This document shows, piece by piece, positions 43,298 through 51,009 of a DNA stretch of 52,106 nt (the first letter of the stretch is position 1; every line of letters starts with the position of its first letter). A model generated the notes under the pieces. That model saw only the letters and a list, made by a program, of their open reading frames with translations, searched no databases and was not told the origin of the DNA. The translations under genes and the position numbers were made by a program. Source of the DNA: Methanoregula sp. (GTDB taxonomy: Archaea > Halobacteriota > Methanomicrobia > Methanomicrobiales > Methanospirillaceae). Location of the stretch: contig NZ_JAJRCG010000019.1 in NCBI RefSeq assembly GCF_028679125.1, positions 1 to 52,106 on the forward strand, read 5' to 3'.

Positions 43298-43326
43298 TTT
43301 ATATTGTAAATGTCCATACATTTACA
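43298..43326 (+). promoter_or_regulatory. TATA box and operator of HTH locus 2
   Basis: TTTATATT (43298-43305) is followed by the arms TGTAAATG and CATTTACA around TCCATA (43305-43326). The 20-bp core 43306-43325 ends two bases before the ATG at 43328. The TATA-to-ATG distance suggests a leaderless mRNA. The block from ATCGGATCTCCCATA onward is nearly the same as at locus 3. Confidence 0.78.
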
Positions 43327-43327
43327 C

Positions 43328-43777
43328 ATGTTCCTACCCACCAATGAGAAACAGTTCGGGTTCTGGAAGATGCGGCGCAGCGGGATGTCCAATATCTCTA
43401 TTGCAAACCTTCTCGGCATTACACGGCAGGGAGTATCGCAGGCACTCCGCGTGATGGACGAGAAGATCGATGGCTCGTTGCGGGAGATGGCGCAGGCAAA
43501 CCGGATCCAGGTTGAAAAGATCGATGTGGAGAGAGGTGTCCTGTCTGGGCGGTCCGTTCCGTTCCAGACAAAAGCCTACATTTTTGTCTCGGAGAAGCAT
43601 GGCATGCAGGTCTGGTACGAGCATGACGGCGACTGCGGGGCATGCGATGAATACACCCAGTGTATCGAATTCATCTGGGACTTTGCATCGGAGCTCGGGA
43701 TAAAGATAGAGAAGACCGCCGACCCGACAAAGATGGCAGAAGAACTTCTGGAAAAGATCCGGGGGAGTACCGTATGA
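43328..43777 (+). CDS. HTH regulator with CxxCx5C triad, locus 2
   Basis: 149 aa; the start is chosen by alignment with its paralogues and the operator spacing. The HTH is SNISIANLLGITRQGVSQAL. The triad is CGACDEYTQC (C103, C106, C112). It is very close to the 48008 copy, also at DNA level, so this is a recent duplication. The stop overlaps the next membrane gene (ATGA). Confidence 0.82.
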   Translation: MFLPTNEKQFGFWKMRRSGMSNISIANLLGITRQGVSQALRVMDEKIDGSLREMAQANRIQVEKIDVERGVLSGRSVPFQTKAYIFVSEKHGMQVWYEHDGDCGACDEYTQCIEFIWDFASELGIKIEKTADPTKMAEELLEKIRGSTV

Positions 43778-45198
43778 ACCAGAATTCCCCGGATACACAC
43801 TGGTGGCTCGGCCTGTGCCGGAAAACACCGGTGTTCCGTGCCTCAGAGACAGGTGGAGGTTATCAACCTGAACCCGCCCATGTGGGGAGCCCGGACGGAG
43901 GAGCCGGCGGACCGGAAACGATCCGGCGGGGAATCGGGGCTGCCCTGTCCGGCACGAAAACCCTTATCCATAACCCGCAGCTCCTCTGGTTCTCGCTCCT
44001 TGCCGGACTCGTGCTGGTCGCACACCTCATCGCCCAGGCGGTCATTCATTTCCTGTCAGAGTGGCTGTTCTTCTTTGATACCAACACTCTCCTCCCATCG
44101 CTTGTCCTGACATTTGTGGCCTGGGTTCTCGCGGTGTTCTGCCTGGTATTCTTACTGGCGGGTTTTGTCTTGAGTCTCTCTTCAAAGGAAGGCGGTACGG
44201 TTTCATTCTTCCAGGGACTAAAGCAGGCAAAAAAATACCTGGTACCTCTTACCGGGGGATCTGTGGTCGCAGCACTCGCGGGGATTTTACTCTTCGCCCA
44301 ACCCTTCATTGCCCAGGGCGTGCTTTTTGTCAGCAACCCCCAGTGGCTGCTCTTCGCTGGTTCTTCTCATGCCGGTATACCCTCATTACTTATCCAGACA
44401 TTTGCGATCGAGTTCCTGACCGTGTTCTGCCTGGTAATCTTACTGGCGGGCCTTGTCCTCAGCCTCTCTTCAACGGAAGGCGGTACGGTCTCATTCTTCC
44501 AGGGACTAAAGCAGGCAAAAAAATACCTGATGCGTCTTACCGCGTGGTCCGTAGTCATGTCACTTGCCGGCACTCTGATCTACATCGTCGGCCAGTATTC
44601 CTACGATCTGACGTGGTTCCAGCCATTCAATATCATATCGGCACTCTCCACTGATCTCTCGATGTTCCTGTTTTACGTGCACTACACGTTCCCTTTCAAC
44701 ATCCTCCTCGCCCCGACCCTCTACCTTCCCAGCCTGCCTCCGGAATTTGGCGGGGATGGGTGGCTCATCACCTGGGCGCTCGAAAATACCCTGATCCTTT
44801 CAGCAGTCACCGTATTCCTGTTCGTCCTTACCCTGTTTGTCGTGCCCCTCCTCGTGCTTGAGAAGAAGAGCCTGAAGGAAGCGGTTTTTGGATTGTTTAC
44901 CCTGATGAAGAAGATCTGGGGTGAAGTGGCGTCCTGCGTTCTGGGCCTTGGAATGGTAGTACTCGCTGCCTGGATCGTGTTCCTGCTCTTCCGGTTTTCC
45001 TTTGTTGATCTTGTGTCGTGGGTTGCCGGCCCAATGGACGTTTCGTTCACGCACCACAGTGACGCGTGGATTGCAGCCGGCCTCCTGTACATTCTTGCCC
45101 TGTTCAGCCTTGTTTTTGTCGTGGCAACGGTCGGGGGGATTGCAGCACTGAACCTTTACACCTCGGCAAAGATCCGGGCAGATACCCGGATCCGCTGA
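43774..45198 (+). CDS. DUF6159-like membrane protein, WxGLC-tagged, with an internal tandem duplication
   Basis: 474 aa, about 105 longer than its paralogue at 48454. The tag is THWWLGLCRKTPVFRASETG (about 7-26). A linker and RRGIGAALSGTKTLIHNPQL, then LWFSLLAGL open the membrane part. A 96-residue unit is repeated in frame: LSLSSKEGGTVSFFQGLKQA and LSLSSTEGGTVSFFQGLKQA. The DNA copies at about 44134-44290 and 44422-44578 are 288 bases apart. The C-terminal half (LFVVPLLVLEKKSLKEAVFG, then LMKKIWGEV) is the family core. A T-run terminator follows. Confidence 0.78.
   Translation: MNQNSPDTHWWLGLCRKTPVFRASETGGGYQPEPAHVGSPDGGAGGPETIRRGIGAALSGTKTLIHNPQLLWFSLLAGLVLVAHLIAQAVIHFLSEWLFFFDTNTLLPSLVLTFVAWVLAVFCLVFLLAGFVLSLSSKEGGTVSFFQGLKQAKKYLVPLTGGSVVAALAGILLFAQPFIAQGVLFVSNPQWLLFAGSSHAGIPSLLIQTFAIEFLTVFCLVILLAGLVLSLSSTEGGTVSFFQGLKQAKKYLMRLTAWSVVMSLAGTLIYIVGQYSYDLTWFQPFNIISALSTDLSMFLFYVHYTFPFNILLAPTLYLPSLPPEFGGDGWLITWALENTLILSAVTVFLFVLTLFVVPLLVLEKKSLKEAVFGLFTLMKKIWGEVASCVLGLGMVVLAAWIVFLLFRFSFVDLVSWVAGPMDVSFTHHSDAWIAAGLLYILALFSLVFVVATVGGIAALNLYTSAKIRADTRIR
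44098..44680 (+). repeat. In-frame 288-bp tandem duplication within the 43774 gene
   Basis: The two copies begin near 44098 and 44386. The best-matching cores are 44134-44290 and 44422-44578. GACTAAAGCAGGCAAAAAAA occurs in both. The offset is exactly 288 bases (96 codons), so the frame is kept and a pair of membrane segments is doubled. Confidence 0.75.
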
Positions 45199-45218
45199 AA
45201 CAGAACCACCAGCATAAC

Positions 45219-45226
45219 TTTTTTTT
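45219..45226 (+). terminator. T-run terminator of locus 2
   Basis: Eight T lie 20 bases after the stop of the locus 2 membrane gene. Confidence 0.6.
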
Positions 45227-45335
45227 ATCACTGACCCTGCTGGCAGATATCCCCGGTAAAAAAATGGTGCCGGGAAGTACCTGTGACCCCCCGGTCCCGA
45301 GGAGGATATCGCATAAAATCGCGGACCAGAATGAT

Positions 45336-45363
45336 TTTATATTGTAAATATCAATACATTTAC
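45336..45363 (+). promoter_or_regulatory. TATA box and captured operator of the DUF3821 gene
   Basis: TTTATATT (45336-45343) and GTAAATATCAATACATTTAC (45344-45363), with arms GTAAAT/ATTTAC, end two bases before the ATG at 45366. This is the same architecture and spacing as before the HTH genes, but it drives a surface-protein gene. Confidence 0.75.
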
Positions 45364-45365
45364 GT

Positions 45366-47210
45366 ATGTCCAAACAAACCAGCAACAACCCGTTCGGGTT
45401 CTGGAAGGTGATCCTGCTGCTCATCATGGCAGGTGCAGTTGTATTGTCGATATCTCCCGTATCCGCGGAGAAACCGTTCGTTACTATCGTCGCTAAAGGC
45501 GATCAGTCCTATTATATGGGGGAAAAAGTGGTCTTCAGCGGGATGAATACTGATTCAGATTCCACGTACCTCTTCATAACCGGACCCAACCTTGCCGAAG
45601 GCGGGGGAAAACTTGCTTCGCCAAATCAAAATGCAACCAGTGGGAATCCCGGTTCATTCACCCTCGTAAAAACCAAACCGGATAAAACCTGGGAATATAC
45701 CTGGTATACATCTGATGTCAGCCTGGGTGCCGGGACGTATACGATTTATGCAGTGACAAAGCCGGAAACAAAAGACCAGTTCAACGATCTGACAACCTAT
45801 GGTACGGTCGGTATCATATACAAAAAGCCATTCATAACCGGAGAGATCTCCCCGTCATCAGTTTCACCGGGACAGCCATTTACCATTTCCGGAGTTGCGG
45901 AAGGAATCCCACCGGAGGTCCAGGTCTGGATCCTGGGTAATAACTATCTTTCCAGGTCAATTGAATCCGTCAACTCTACTGATGCATCGTACAAGTACGT
46001 GGTGCCCGGGGAGGTCACCAGTAAGTTTGCAGCCGGCCAGTACTTTGCGATTGTCCAGCACCCGATGCGGTATAACAAGTTCAATATCGATGTCAGCGGG
46101 GATTATGTCAAACTGAACAATGACACAACCATCTTTAAGATCACCGGCCCGGGAAGCCTGCAGGGCAGCGATGCGGCAGACGCACTCACCGCCGCAATCA
46201 GCGATCAGGAGGCAAACGATAAGACGTTGGCCAATGACACGTATACCCTGATCCCCTTCCAGGTCACTAATACAGGATCCGGTGCAACCGCAGGTACGGG
46301 AGTCACTATTTCCACTGACGGAGATAAGTCATATTACCTGGGAGAAAAAGTGGTTATCAGAGGCCGTAATACCGATTCGGATACCACGTACCTTTTCATC
46401 ACCGGACCCGGCACCTTCAAGGACGGACCCGGTATCCCCGCCATCGGGGGAAAACTTACCTCCCCCCTGCAGGAAGTAGTCAGCGGGAATCCCGATTCAT
46501 TCACCACCGTGAAAACTAAGACGGATAAGACCTGGGAATACGTCTATTACACCGCCAATCTCCCGGTGGATGCCGGCACATACAACATTTATGCCGTGAG
46601 CCAGCCGAAAGCACTGGACCTGGCTGGCCCGGCTGCCGCAGGTGAAGGGATTATCCTGAAAAAACCCTTCATCACGGCACAGATCTCTCCGTCATCAGTA
46701 TTACCGGGACAGCCGTTTACAGTCTCCGGATTTGCGGAAGGAGATCCCGAAACGGTCCAGATCTGGATCCTCGGTAAGAACTACTACTCCAGGTCAGTTC
46801 AAGCCGTCAACCCTGATGCCTCTTATACGTATACAGTCCCCCGTGAGGTTACCAGTCAGCTTGCAAGCGGCCAGTACTTGGTAGTTGTCCAGCATGCGAT
46901 GCAGAACACCACGTTCGACATCGATGTCAACGGGGATTACGTCCGCAGCCTGCAACTGAATAACGGTACGAACCTCTTCAGGATCTCCGGCCCGGGAAGC
47001 CTGCAGGGCAATGACGCGGCAGACGCACTCGTTGCTGCGTTCAGTGATCCCGTTAATGGTGATGACACCTATACGGAGATCCCGTTCCAGGTCACGGATG
47101 CAGGAAATCCGACGCCCCAGGCAACAGATGCTTCAACCGCTCCGGTCCAGCAGTCGACAAAGTACGGTCTGCTCGGGGCGATCGGAGAGGCATTCAGATC
47201 ATTTTTTTAA
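45366..47210 (+). CDS. Tandem DUF3821 surface protein with a 5-prime end shared with HTH genes
   Basis: 614 aa. It opens MSKQTSNNPFGFWK, where FGFWK falls at residues 10-14 exactly as in the HTH regulators. A signal helix follows (VILLLIMAGAVVLSISPVSA). Two homologous halves of about 270 aa (start points about 39 and 313) each carry KGDQSYYMGEKVVFSGMNTD or DGDKSYYLGEKVVIRGRNTD, then TYLFITGP, KTWEY, ISPSSVxPGQPFTxSG and ITGPGSLQG. This fits the Methanomicrobiales DUF3821 family. The C-terminus (LLGAIGEAFRSFF) has no PGF anchor. It is probably an envelope protein under the HTH regulon. Confidence 0.8.
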   Translation: MSKQTSNNPFGFWKVILLLIMAGAVVLSISPVSAEKPFVTIVAKGDQSYYMGEKVVFSGMNTDSDSTYLFITGPNLAEGGGKLASPNQNATSGNPGSFTLVKTKPDKTWEYTWYTSDVSLGAGTYTIYAVTKPETKDQFNDLTTYGTVGIIYKKPFITGEISPSSVSPGQPFTISGVAEGIPPEVQVWILGNNYLSRSIESVNSTDASYKYVVPGEVTSKFAAGQYFAIVQHPMRYNKFNIDVSGDYVKLNNDTTIFKITGPGSLQGSDAADALTAAISDQEANDKTLANDTYTLIPFQVTNTGSGATAGTGVTISTDGDKSYYLGEKVVIRGRNTDSDTTYLFITGPGTFKDGPGIPAIGGKLTSPLQEVVSGNPDSFTTVKTKTDKTWEYVYYTANLPVDAGTYNIYAVSQPKALDLAGPAAAGEGIILKKPFITAQISPSSVLPGQPFTVSGFAEGDPETVQIWILGKNYYSRSVQAVNPDASYTYTVPREVTSQLASGQYLVVVQHAMQNTTFDIDVNGDYVRSLQLNNGTNLFRISGPGSLQGNDAADALVAAFSDPVNGDDTYTEIPFQVTDAGNPTPQATDASTAPVQQSTKYGLLGAIGEAFRSFF

Positions 47211-47263
47211 CATCGACTCTGTTGAAACCCAAAAAAGACGTACGATCAACTTGGTGAAAAGTG

Positions 47264-47926
47264 ATGGGCAAATCAAAACATCCCCCCTTTCGGATGACCT
47301 CTGGACGACGATTCAGTGATCCTTGTCCTGGGCATCTCTTATTTTTACTATTCCTGATCATTTCTCTTTTCTTTATTTCCGTTGTTCCTGCTTCAGCGGA
47401 AGATGCAATGTTCCGGGCAAATCCGGAGCATACGGGAGTTTATGGCAACGGAGGTAATGAACCGGGAAATTCTGAACTTTGGCATTTCGCTACGGGAGGA
47501 TTTATCTATTCATCCCCGACTGTAGCAGATGGTATTGTCTATGCCGGAAGTGATGATAAGAACCTGTACGCGATCGATGCGGTGACGGGTAAAGAGAAGT
47601 GGAGGTTCGCAACAGGAGACTGGGTGGATTCATCTCCGGCTGTGGCAAATGGGATTGTCTATGTCGGGAGTAATGATAAGAACCTGTATGCAATTGGAAC
47701 AAACGCATCATCTCTGACAACCGCTCCAACAACGATCTCTTCGACACGCATTACCCTGCCAAGGACAACAATACAACAAACAATCGCTTCAACCCAGACA
47801 ACTTCTCCCGTACGCGGACAGAATGCGAACCCGACAGTTGCACTTCCTGTTCTCGCGATTATCGTTACCATAATACTCTTTGCTGGAGGGGGATGCCTCC
47901 TCAATCGGGTGAAGAATAAGCCATGA
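47264..47926 (+). CDS. Secreted PQQ-like repeat protein with C-terminal membrane anchor
   Basis: 220 aa. A signal or membrane segment lies near 25-45 (LLFLLFLIISLFFISVVPAS). Two PQQ/beta-propeller repeats follow (SSPTVADGIVYAGSDDKNLY and SSPAVANGIVYVGSNDKNLY), with TGKEKWRFATGDW between them. A T/S-rich stalk leads to a C-terminal helix (ALPVLAIIVTIILFAGGGCL) and a basic tail. Seven- or eight-bladed relatives are much longer, so this is a shortened form. It follows the DUF3821 gene by 53 bases and may be co-transcribed. Confidence 0.75.
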   Translation: MGKSKHPPFRMTSGRRFSDPCPGHLLFLLFLIISLFFISVVPASAEDAMFRANPEHTGVYGNGGNEPGNSELWHFATGGFIYSSPTVADGIVYAGSDDKNLYAIDAVTGKEKWRFATGDWVDSSPAVANGIVYVGSNDKNLYAIGTNASSLTTAPTTISSTRITLPRTTIQQTIASTQTTSPVRGQNANPTVALPVLAIIVTIILFAGGGCLLNRVKNKP

Positions 47927-47977
47927 TCTGACGGGTCCTGAACAATGTCCATTGATTTAGATCGGATCTCCCATACG

Positions 47978-48005
47978 TTTATATTGTAAATATCCATACA
48001 TTTAC
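47978..48005 (+). promoter_or_regulatory. TATA box and operator of HTH locus 3
   Basis: TTTATATT (47978-47985) and GTAAATATCCATACATTTAC (47986-48005) end two bases before the ATG at 48008, as in the other three copies. Confidence 0.78.
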
Positions 48006-48007
48006 GT

Positions 48008-48457
48008 ATGTTCCTACCCACGAATGAGAAACAGTTCGGGTTCTGGAAGATGCGGCGCAGCGGGATGTCCAATGTCTCTATTGCAAACCTGCTTGGAATA
48101 ACAAGGCAGGGTGTTTCTCAGGCACTCCTTGCGATGAACGAGAAGATCGAAGCATCGCTGCGGGAGATGGCACAGGCAAACAGGATCCAGATCGAGAAGA
48201 TTGATGTGGAGAAAGGTGTCCTGTTTGGAAGGTCCATCCCGTTCCAGACCAATGCCTACATCTTCGTCTCTGATAAGCACGGCATGCAGGTCTGGTACGA
48301 GCATGATGGCGACTGTGAGGCCTGCGATGAATTCACCCAGTGTATCGAATTTATCTGGGATTTCGCATCCGAACTCGGGATAAAGATCGAAAAGACCGCA
48401 GACCCGACAAAAATGGCTGAAGAATTGCTCACAAAAATCAGGGAGAGTGTAAAATGA
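48008..48457 (+). CDS. HTH regulator with CxxCx5C triad, locus 3
   Basis: 149 aa. The HTH is SNVSIANLLGITRQGVSQAL. The triad is CEACDEFTQC (C103, C106, C112). It differs from the locus 2 copy at few positions and shares its upstream block, so the two are recent duplicates that probably bind each other's operators. The stop overlaps the next gene (ATGA). Confidence 0.82.
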   Translation: MFLPTNEKQFGFWKMRRSGMSNVSIANLLGITRQGVSQALLAMNEKIEASLREMAQANRIQIEKIDVEKGVLFGRSIPFQTNAYIFVSDKHGMQVWYEHDGDCEACDEFTQCIEFIWDFASELGIKIEKTADPTKMAEELLTKIRESVK

Positions 48458-49563
48458 CCCAGGTATCGGAAATTGCCGAGCACTGGTTCGGCCTGTGCCG
48501 GAAAGCGCCGGTATTCCGTGCATCAGAGACAGGTATTGGTTATCAACCTGAACCAGCCCATGAGGGGAGCCCGGATGGCGGGGCTGGCGGATCAAGAACG
48601 ATCCGACGCGGAATCGGGGCTGCCCTGTCAGGCACGAAAACCCTTATCCATAACCCGCAGCTTCTCTGGTTCTCGCTTCTGGCCGGACTTGTGCTCGCGG
48701 GAAACGCCATCGGCCAAGGGGCACTCCGCTACCTCGACAGGGCAGTACAACCCGGGGTAATCGTGGAGTTTGCCCGGGACATGTATATCCTGGACTTTTT
48801 CCTGGAGTTTATCACAGTGTTCTGCCTGCTGCTCCTGCTGGCGGGCCTTGTCCTGAGCCTCTCGTCAAAGAAAGGAGGTCCTGCATCGTTCTCAAAAGGA
48901 CTTGCCGGGGCAAAAAAATACTGGAAACCGATCTTCCTGTGGTCGCTTGTCCTGGCACTCGCAGGCATCCTGCTCTTCCGCATCTGGCGTTATTTATTCT
49001 TCGGGTTGCCACCTGATTTCCGGTTCCTCAATACCTTCGGGCCATATTTCTTTGACAGCACGATCAACCAGTTCCCCTTCAACTGGACGCTCGACTGGGC
49101 CATGTTCACCGAACTTCCGGGCTACGGGGGACGATCCCTGCTGTTATTGATCTATCCGTTCGGGGTTCTAGAGGCGATGAACTTCCTTGTGATCAACCTG
49201 CTCCTCTTCGTCCTGACCCCGTTTGTCGTGCCCCTCGTCGTACTTGAACGAAAGACTCTCAGGGAGGCAGTCGCGGGATCCTTTGCCATGATGAAAAAGA
49301 TCTGGGCGGAGACCGTTACCTGTGCCGCATTCCTTGGCGTTGTCGTCTTCGGTGTATTTCTTACGTACCTGCTTGTCCAGGCTGTATCCGGGATTGTGTC
49401 ACCCTACGAAACGGTAATGTTCCATCCCACCGTCACCTGGATTACTCTTGCCGTTCTCTATAATCTCGTACTTCTGGCGTTTGCGTTTGTCGTGGTAACC
49501 GTCGGAGGGATCGCTGCACGGGATCTTTACCTCTCTGCAAAAAACAGGGTGAGTGCAGCATGA
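48454..49563 (+). CDS. DUF6159-like WxGLC-tagged membrane protein
   Basis: 369 aa. The tag is SEIAEHWFGLCRKAPVFRAS (about 5-24). The next 80 residues (YQPEPAHEGSPDGGAGGSRT, then IRRGIGAALSGTKTLIHNPQ, then LLWFSLLAGLVL) are nearly identical to the locus 2 gene. It has about six helices, with PFVVPLVVLERKTLREAVAG and MMKKIWAE in the core. Four-base overlaps on both sides. Confidence 0.78.
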   Translation: MTQVSEIAEHWFGLCRKAPVFRASETGIGYQPEPAHEGSPDGGAGGSRTIRRGIGAALSGTKTLIHNPQLLWFSLLAGLVLAGNAIGQGALRYLDRAVQPGVIVEFARDMYILDFFLEFITVFCLLLLLAGLVLSLSSKKGGPASFSKGLAGAKKYWKPIFLWSLVLALAGILLFRIWRYLFFGLPPDFRFLNTFGPYFFDSTINQFPFNWTLDWAMFTELPGYGGRSLLLLIYPFGVLEAMNFLVINLLLFVLTPFVVPLVVLERKTLREAVAGSFAMMKKIWAETVTCAAFLGVVVFGVFLTYLLVQAVSGIVSPYETVMFHPTVTWITLAVLYNLVLLAFAFVVVTVGGIAARDLYLSAKNRVSAA

Positions 49564-50669
49564 CATCGGTATCCGAAACTGCTGAACACTGGTTCGGCCT
49601 GTGCCGGAAAGCGCCGACTCTGCGCACGGCCCCGACAATCCTCGCAGTACAGCCAGTCACGGTAAATCCTGCACAATCGGGCAGCAGAGGAGCTGTCGGA
49701 GAATCAGGCCGGATCCGGCGCGGGATCGATATCGCAACGGGAAGTATCAGGACCCTGTTCAGGGAGAGGCACCTGCTCTGGTTCTCGCTCCTTGCAGGCC
49801 TCGTGATCTTTTTCCTGTTCGTGGCAGAAGGGTGGAGCGTAACACACTATGATTACCTCCCCCTGCCATACAGTATCTGGATTCCCATCGGGAACGCAAG
49901 CCTCGTCGTGTTCAACATGCAGTTGTTCCTGATCGAAGCGATCTGCCTCTCCTGCTTCACCTGCCTGCTCGCAGGCATGATCCTGTACCGAAACGAAAGC
50001 CGTGCAAAAAAGCCGGTCACGATCCGGAATGCATTTGCCGGGGTCAATGCCCATGCCGGTACACTGGCACCGTTGTCCATCAGTATGGCTTTCGTGGCAA
50101 CGCTCGTGTTTGAGCTGATATCCCAGAGCCAGCTCATCAGCGGATTCCTGCATACGATTGATATGGCCCTGTTCTACCTGCCCTATGCGTATTATGTACC
50201 TAACGGGGTCACTTCCATGTATTATTTCTCATTCAGGATCATGATCATCAACATTGTCCTGTTCCTGCTGGCCCTGTATGTCGTGCCGGGCATCGTGCTG
50301 GAGAGCAAAAGACTGCTCCCGGCTCTTGTCGGGTCCGTTACTCTCATGAAGAAGACCTGGCGCGAGCTGCTGGGCTGCATCCTCATCTTCGGGGCGATCC
50401 TCCTTATGGTCGCCGCCGTTGCGCTCCTGATCGGGCAGTCGCCCCTGCTGCTCAACCATGACTACGACTTCTTCCTCCAGGTTTCCCGCGGGCAGATCCT
50501 GATGACCATTGCATGTTACGGCTTCCTCTTGGGCTGTTGCGTGCTGATGGCTCTCGGATCGACAGTCCTTGGGGTTGCCATCACGGATCTGTATTCATAC
50601 GGAAAGACGAATTCGACCACACCCTCACGAGAAAACACCTCCCCCGCTGTTGCGGAGCCCGCCCGATGA
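49560..50669 (+). CDS. DUF6159-like WxGLC-tagged membrane protein (diverged copy)
   Basis: 369 aa. The tag is SETAEHWFGLCRKAPTLRTA (about 5-24), then a T/V/P linker. RRGIDIATGSIRTLFRERHL, then LWFSLLAGL opens the membrane part. The core motifs YVVPGIVLESKRLLPALVGS and LMKKTWREL are kept. The helical part has diverged much more than the tag. Overlaps of four bases on both sides. Confidence 0.77.
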   Translation: MTSVSETAEHWFGLCRKAPTLRTAPTILAVQPVTVNPAQSGSRGAVGESGRIRRGIDIATGSIRTLFRERHLLWFSLLAGLVIFFLFVAEGWSVTHYDYLPLPYSIWIPIGNASLVVFNMQLFLIEAICLSCFTCLLAGMILYRNESRAKKPVTIRNAFAGVNAHAGTLAPLSISMAFVATLVFELISQSQLISGFLHTIDMALFYLPYAYYVPNGVTSMYYFSFRIMIINIVLFLLALYVVPGIVLESKRLLPALVGSVTLMKKTWRELLGCILIFGAILLMVAAVALLIGQSPLLLNHDYDFFLQVSRGQILMTIACYGFLLGCCVLMALGSTVLGVAITDLYSYGKTNSTTPSRENTSPAVAEPAR

Positions 50670-50908
50670 TCCGGGTCTCGGAAGTAATCCGGGCCTGGCT
50701 CGGGTTGTGCCCTGACCGCCATGCAGTCCGGAACAGGAACCTGGTGCATCCCCGGGAGATGTATTCCACTATCCCCTCGGGCGACACCTTTTATGTCAAC
50801 AATGATCTCCATGCCGAATATGGAAACGGCCGGCTTTCACAGTGGTTTTAAATAGGTCTTGTCATCGCAGCCAGCAGCAGCATAGCATTTTTCGTCTTTT
50901 CGCCATGA
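50666..50908 (+). pseudogene. WxGLC-tag protein cut by a stop before its membrane helix
   Basis: The open part (50666-50851, 61 aa) has the tag VSEVIRAWLGLCPDRHAVRN (about 4-23) and a polar linker ending RLSQWF, then TAA. The same frame continues after the stop with IGLVIAASSSIAFFVFSP (50852-50905), a membrane helix like that of the 41273 protein, then TGA at 50906. The gene is therefore probably a tag-plus-helix protein with a nonsense mutation. It may still make a free tag peptide. Confidence 0.65.
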
Positions 50909-51009
50909 CGTTCTCCCGGAGAGAGATCTTTGACGCAAACAACTGAACCGGAACGATCTCAGCAATTCAGAGAAGAAATGTATCAGGACCGTTGCCGTAT
51001 CGGAAGTGC

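Noticed and set aside
40163..48007. Transposon or integron origin for the three HTH loci
   Set aside because: No transposase, integrase, terminal inverted repeats or target-site duplications are seen; the similarity between loci 2 and 3 is limited to promoter, HTH gene and the 5-prime part of the next gene, so duplication is simpler.
50909..51009. Further coding sequence after the truncated tag gene
   Set aside because: Stops in the tag-gene frame and no ribosome site; it is the upstream region of the lipoprotein gene.
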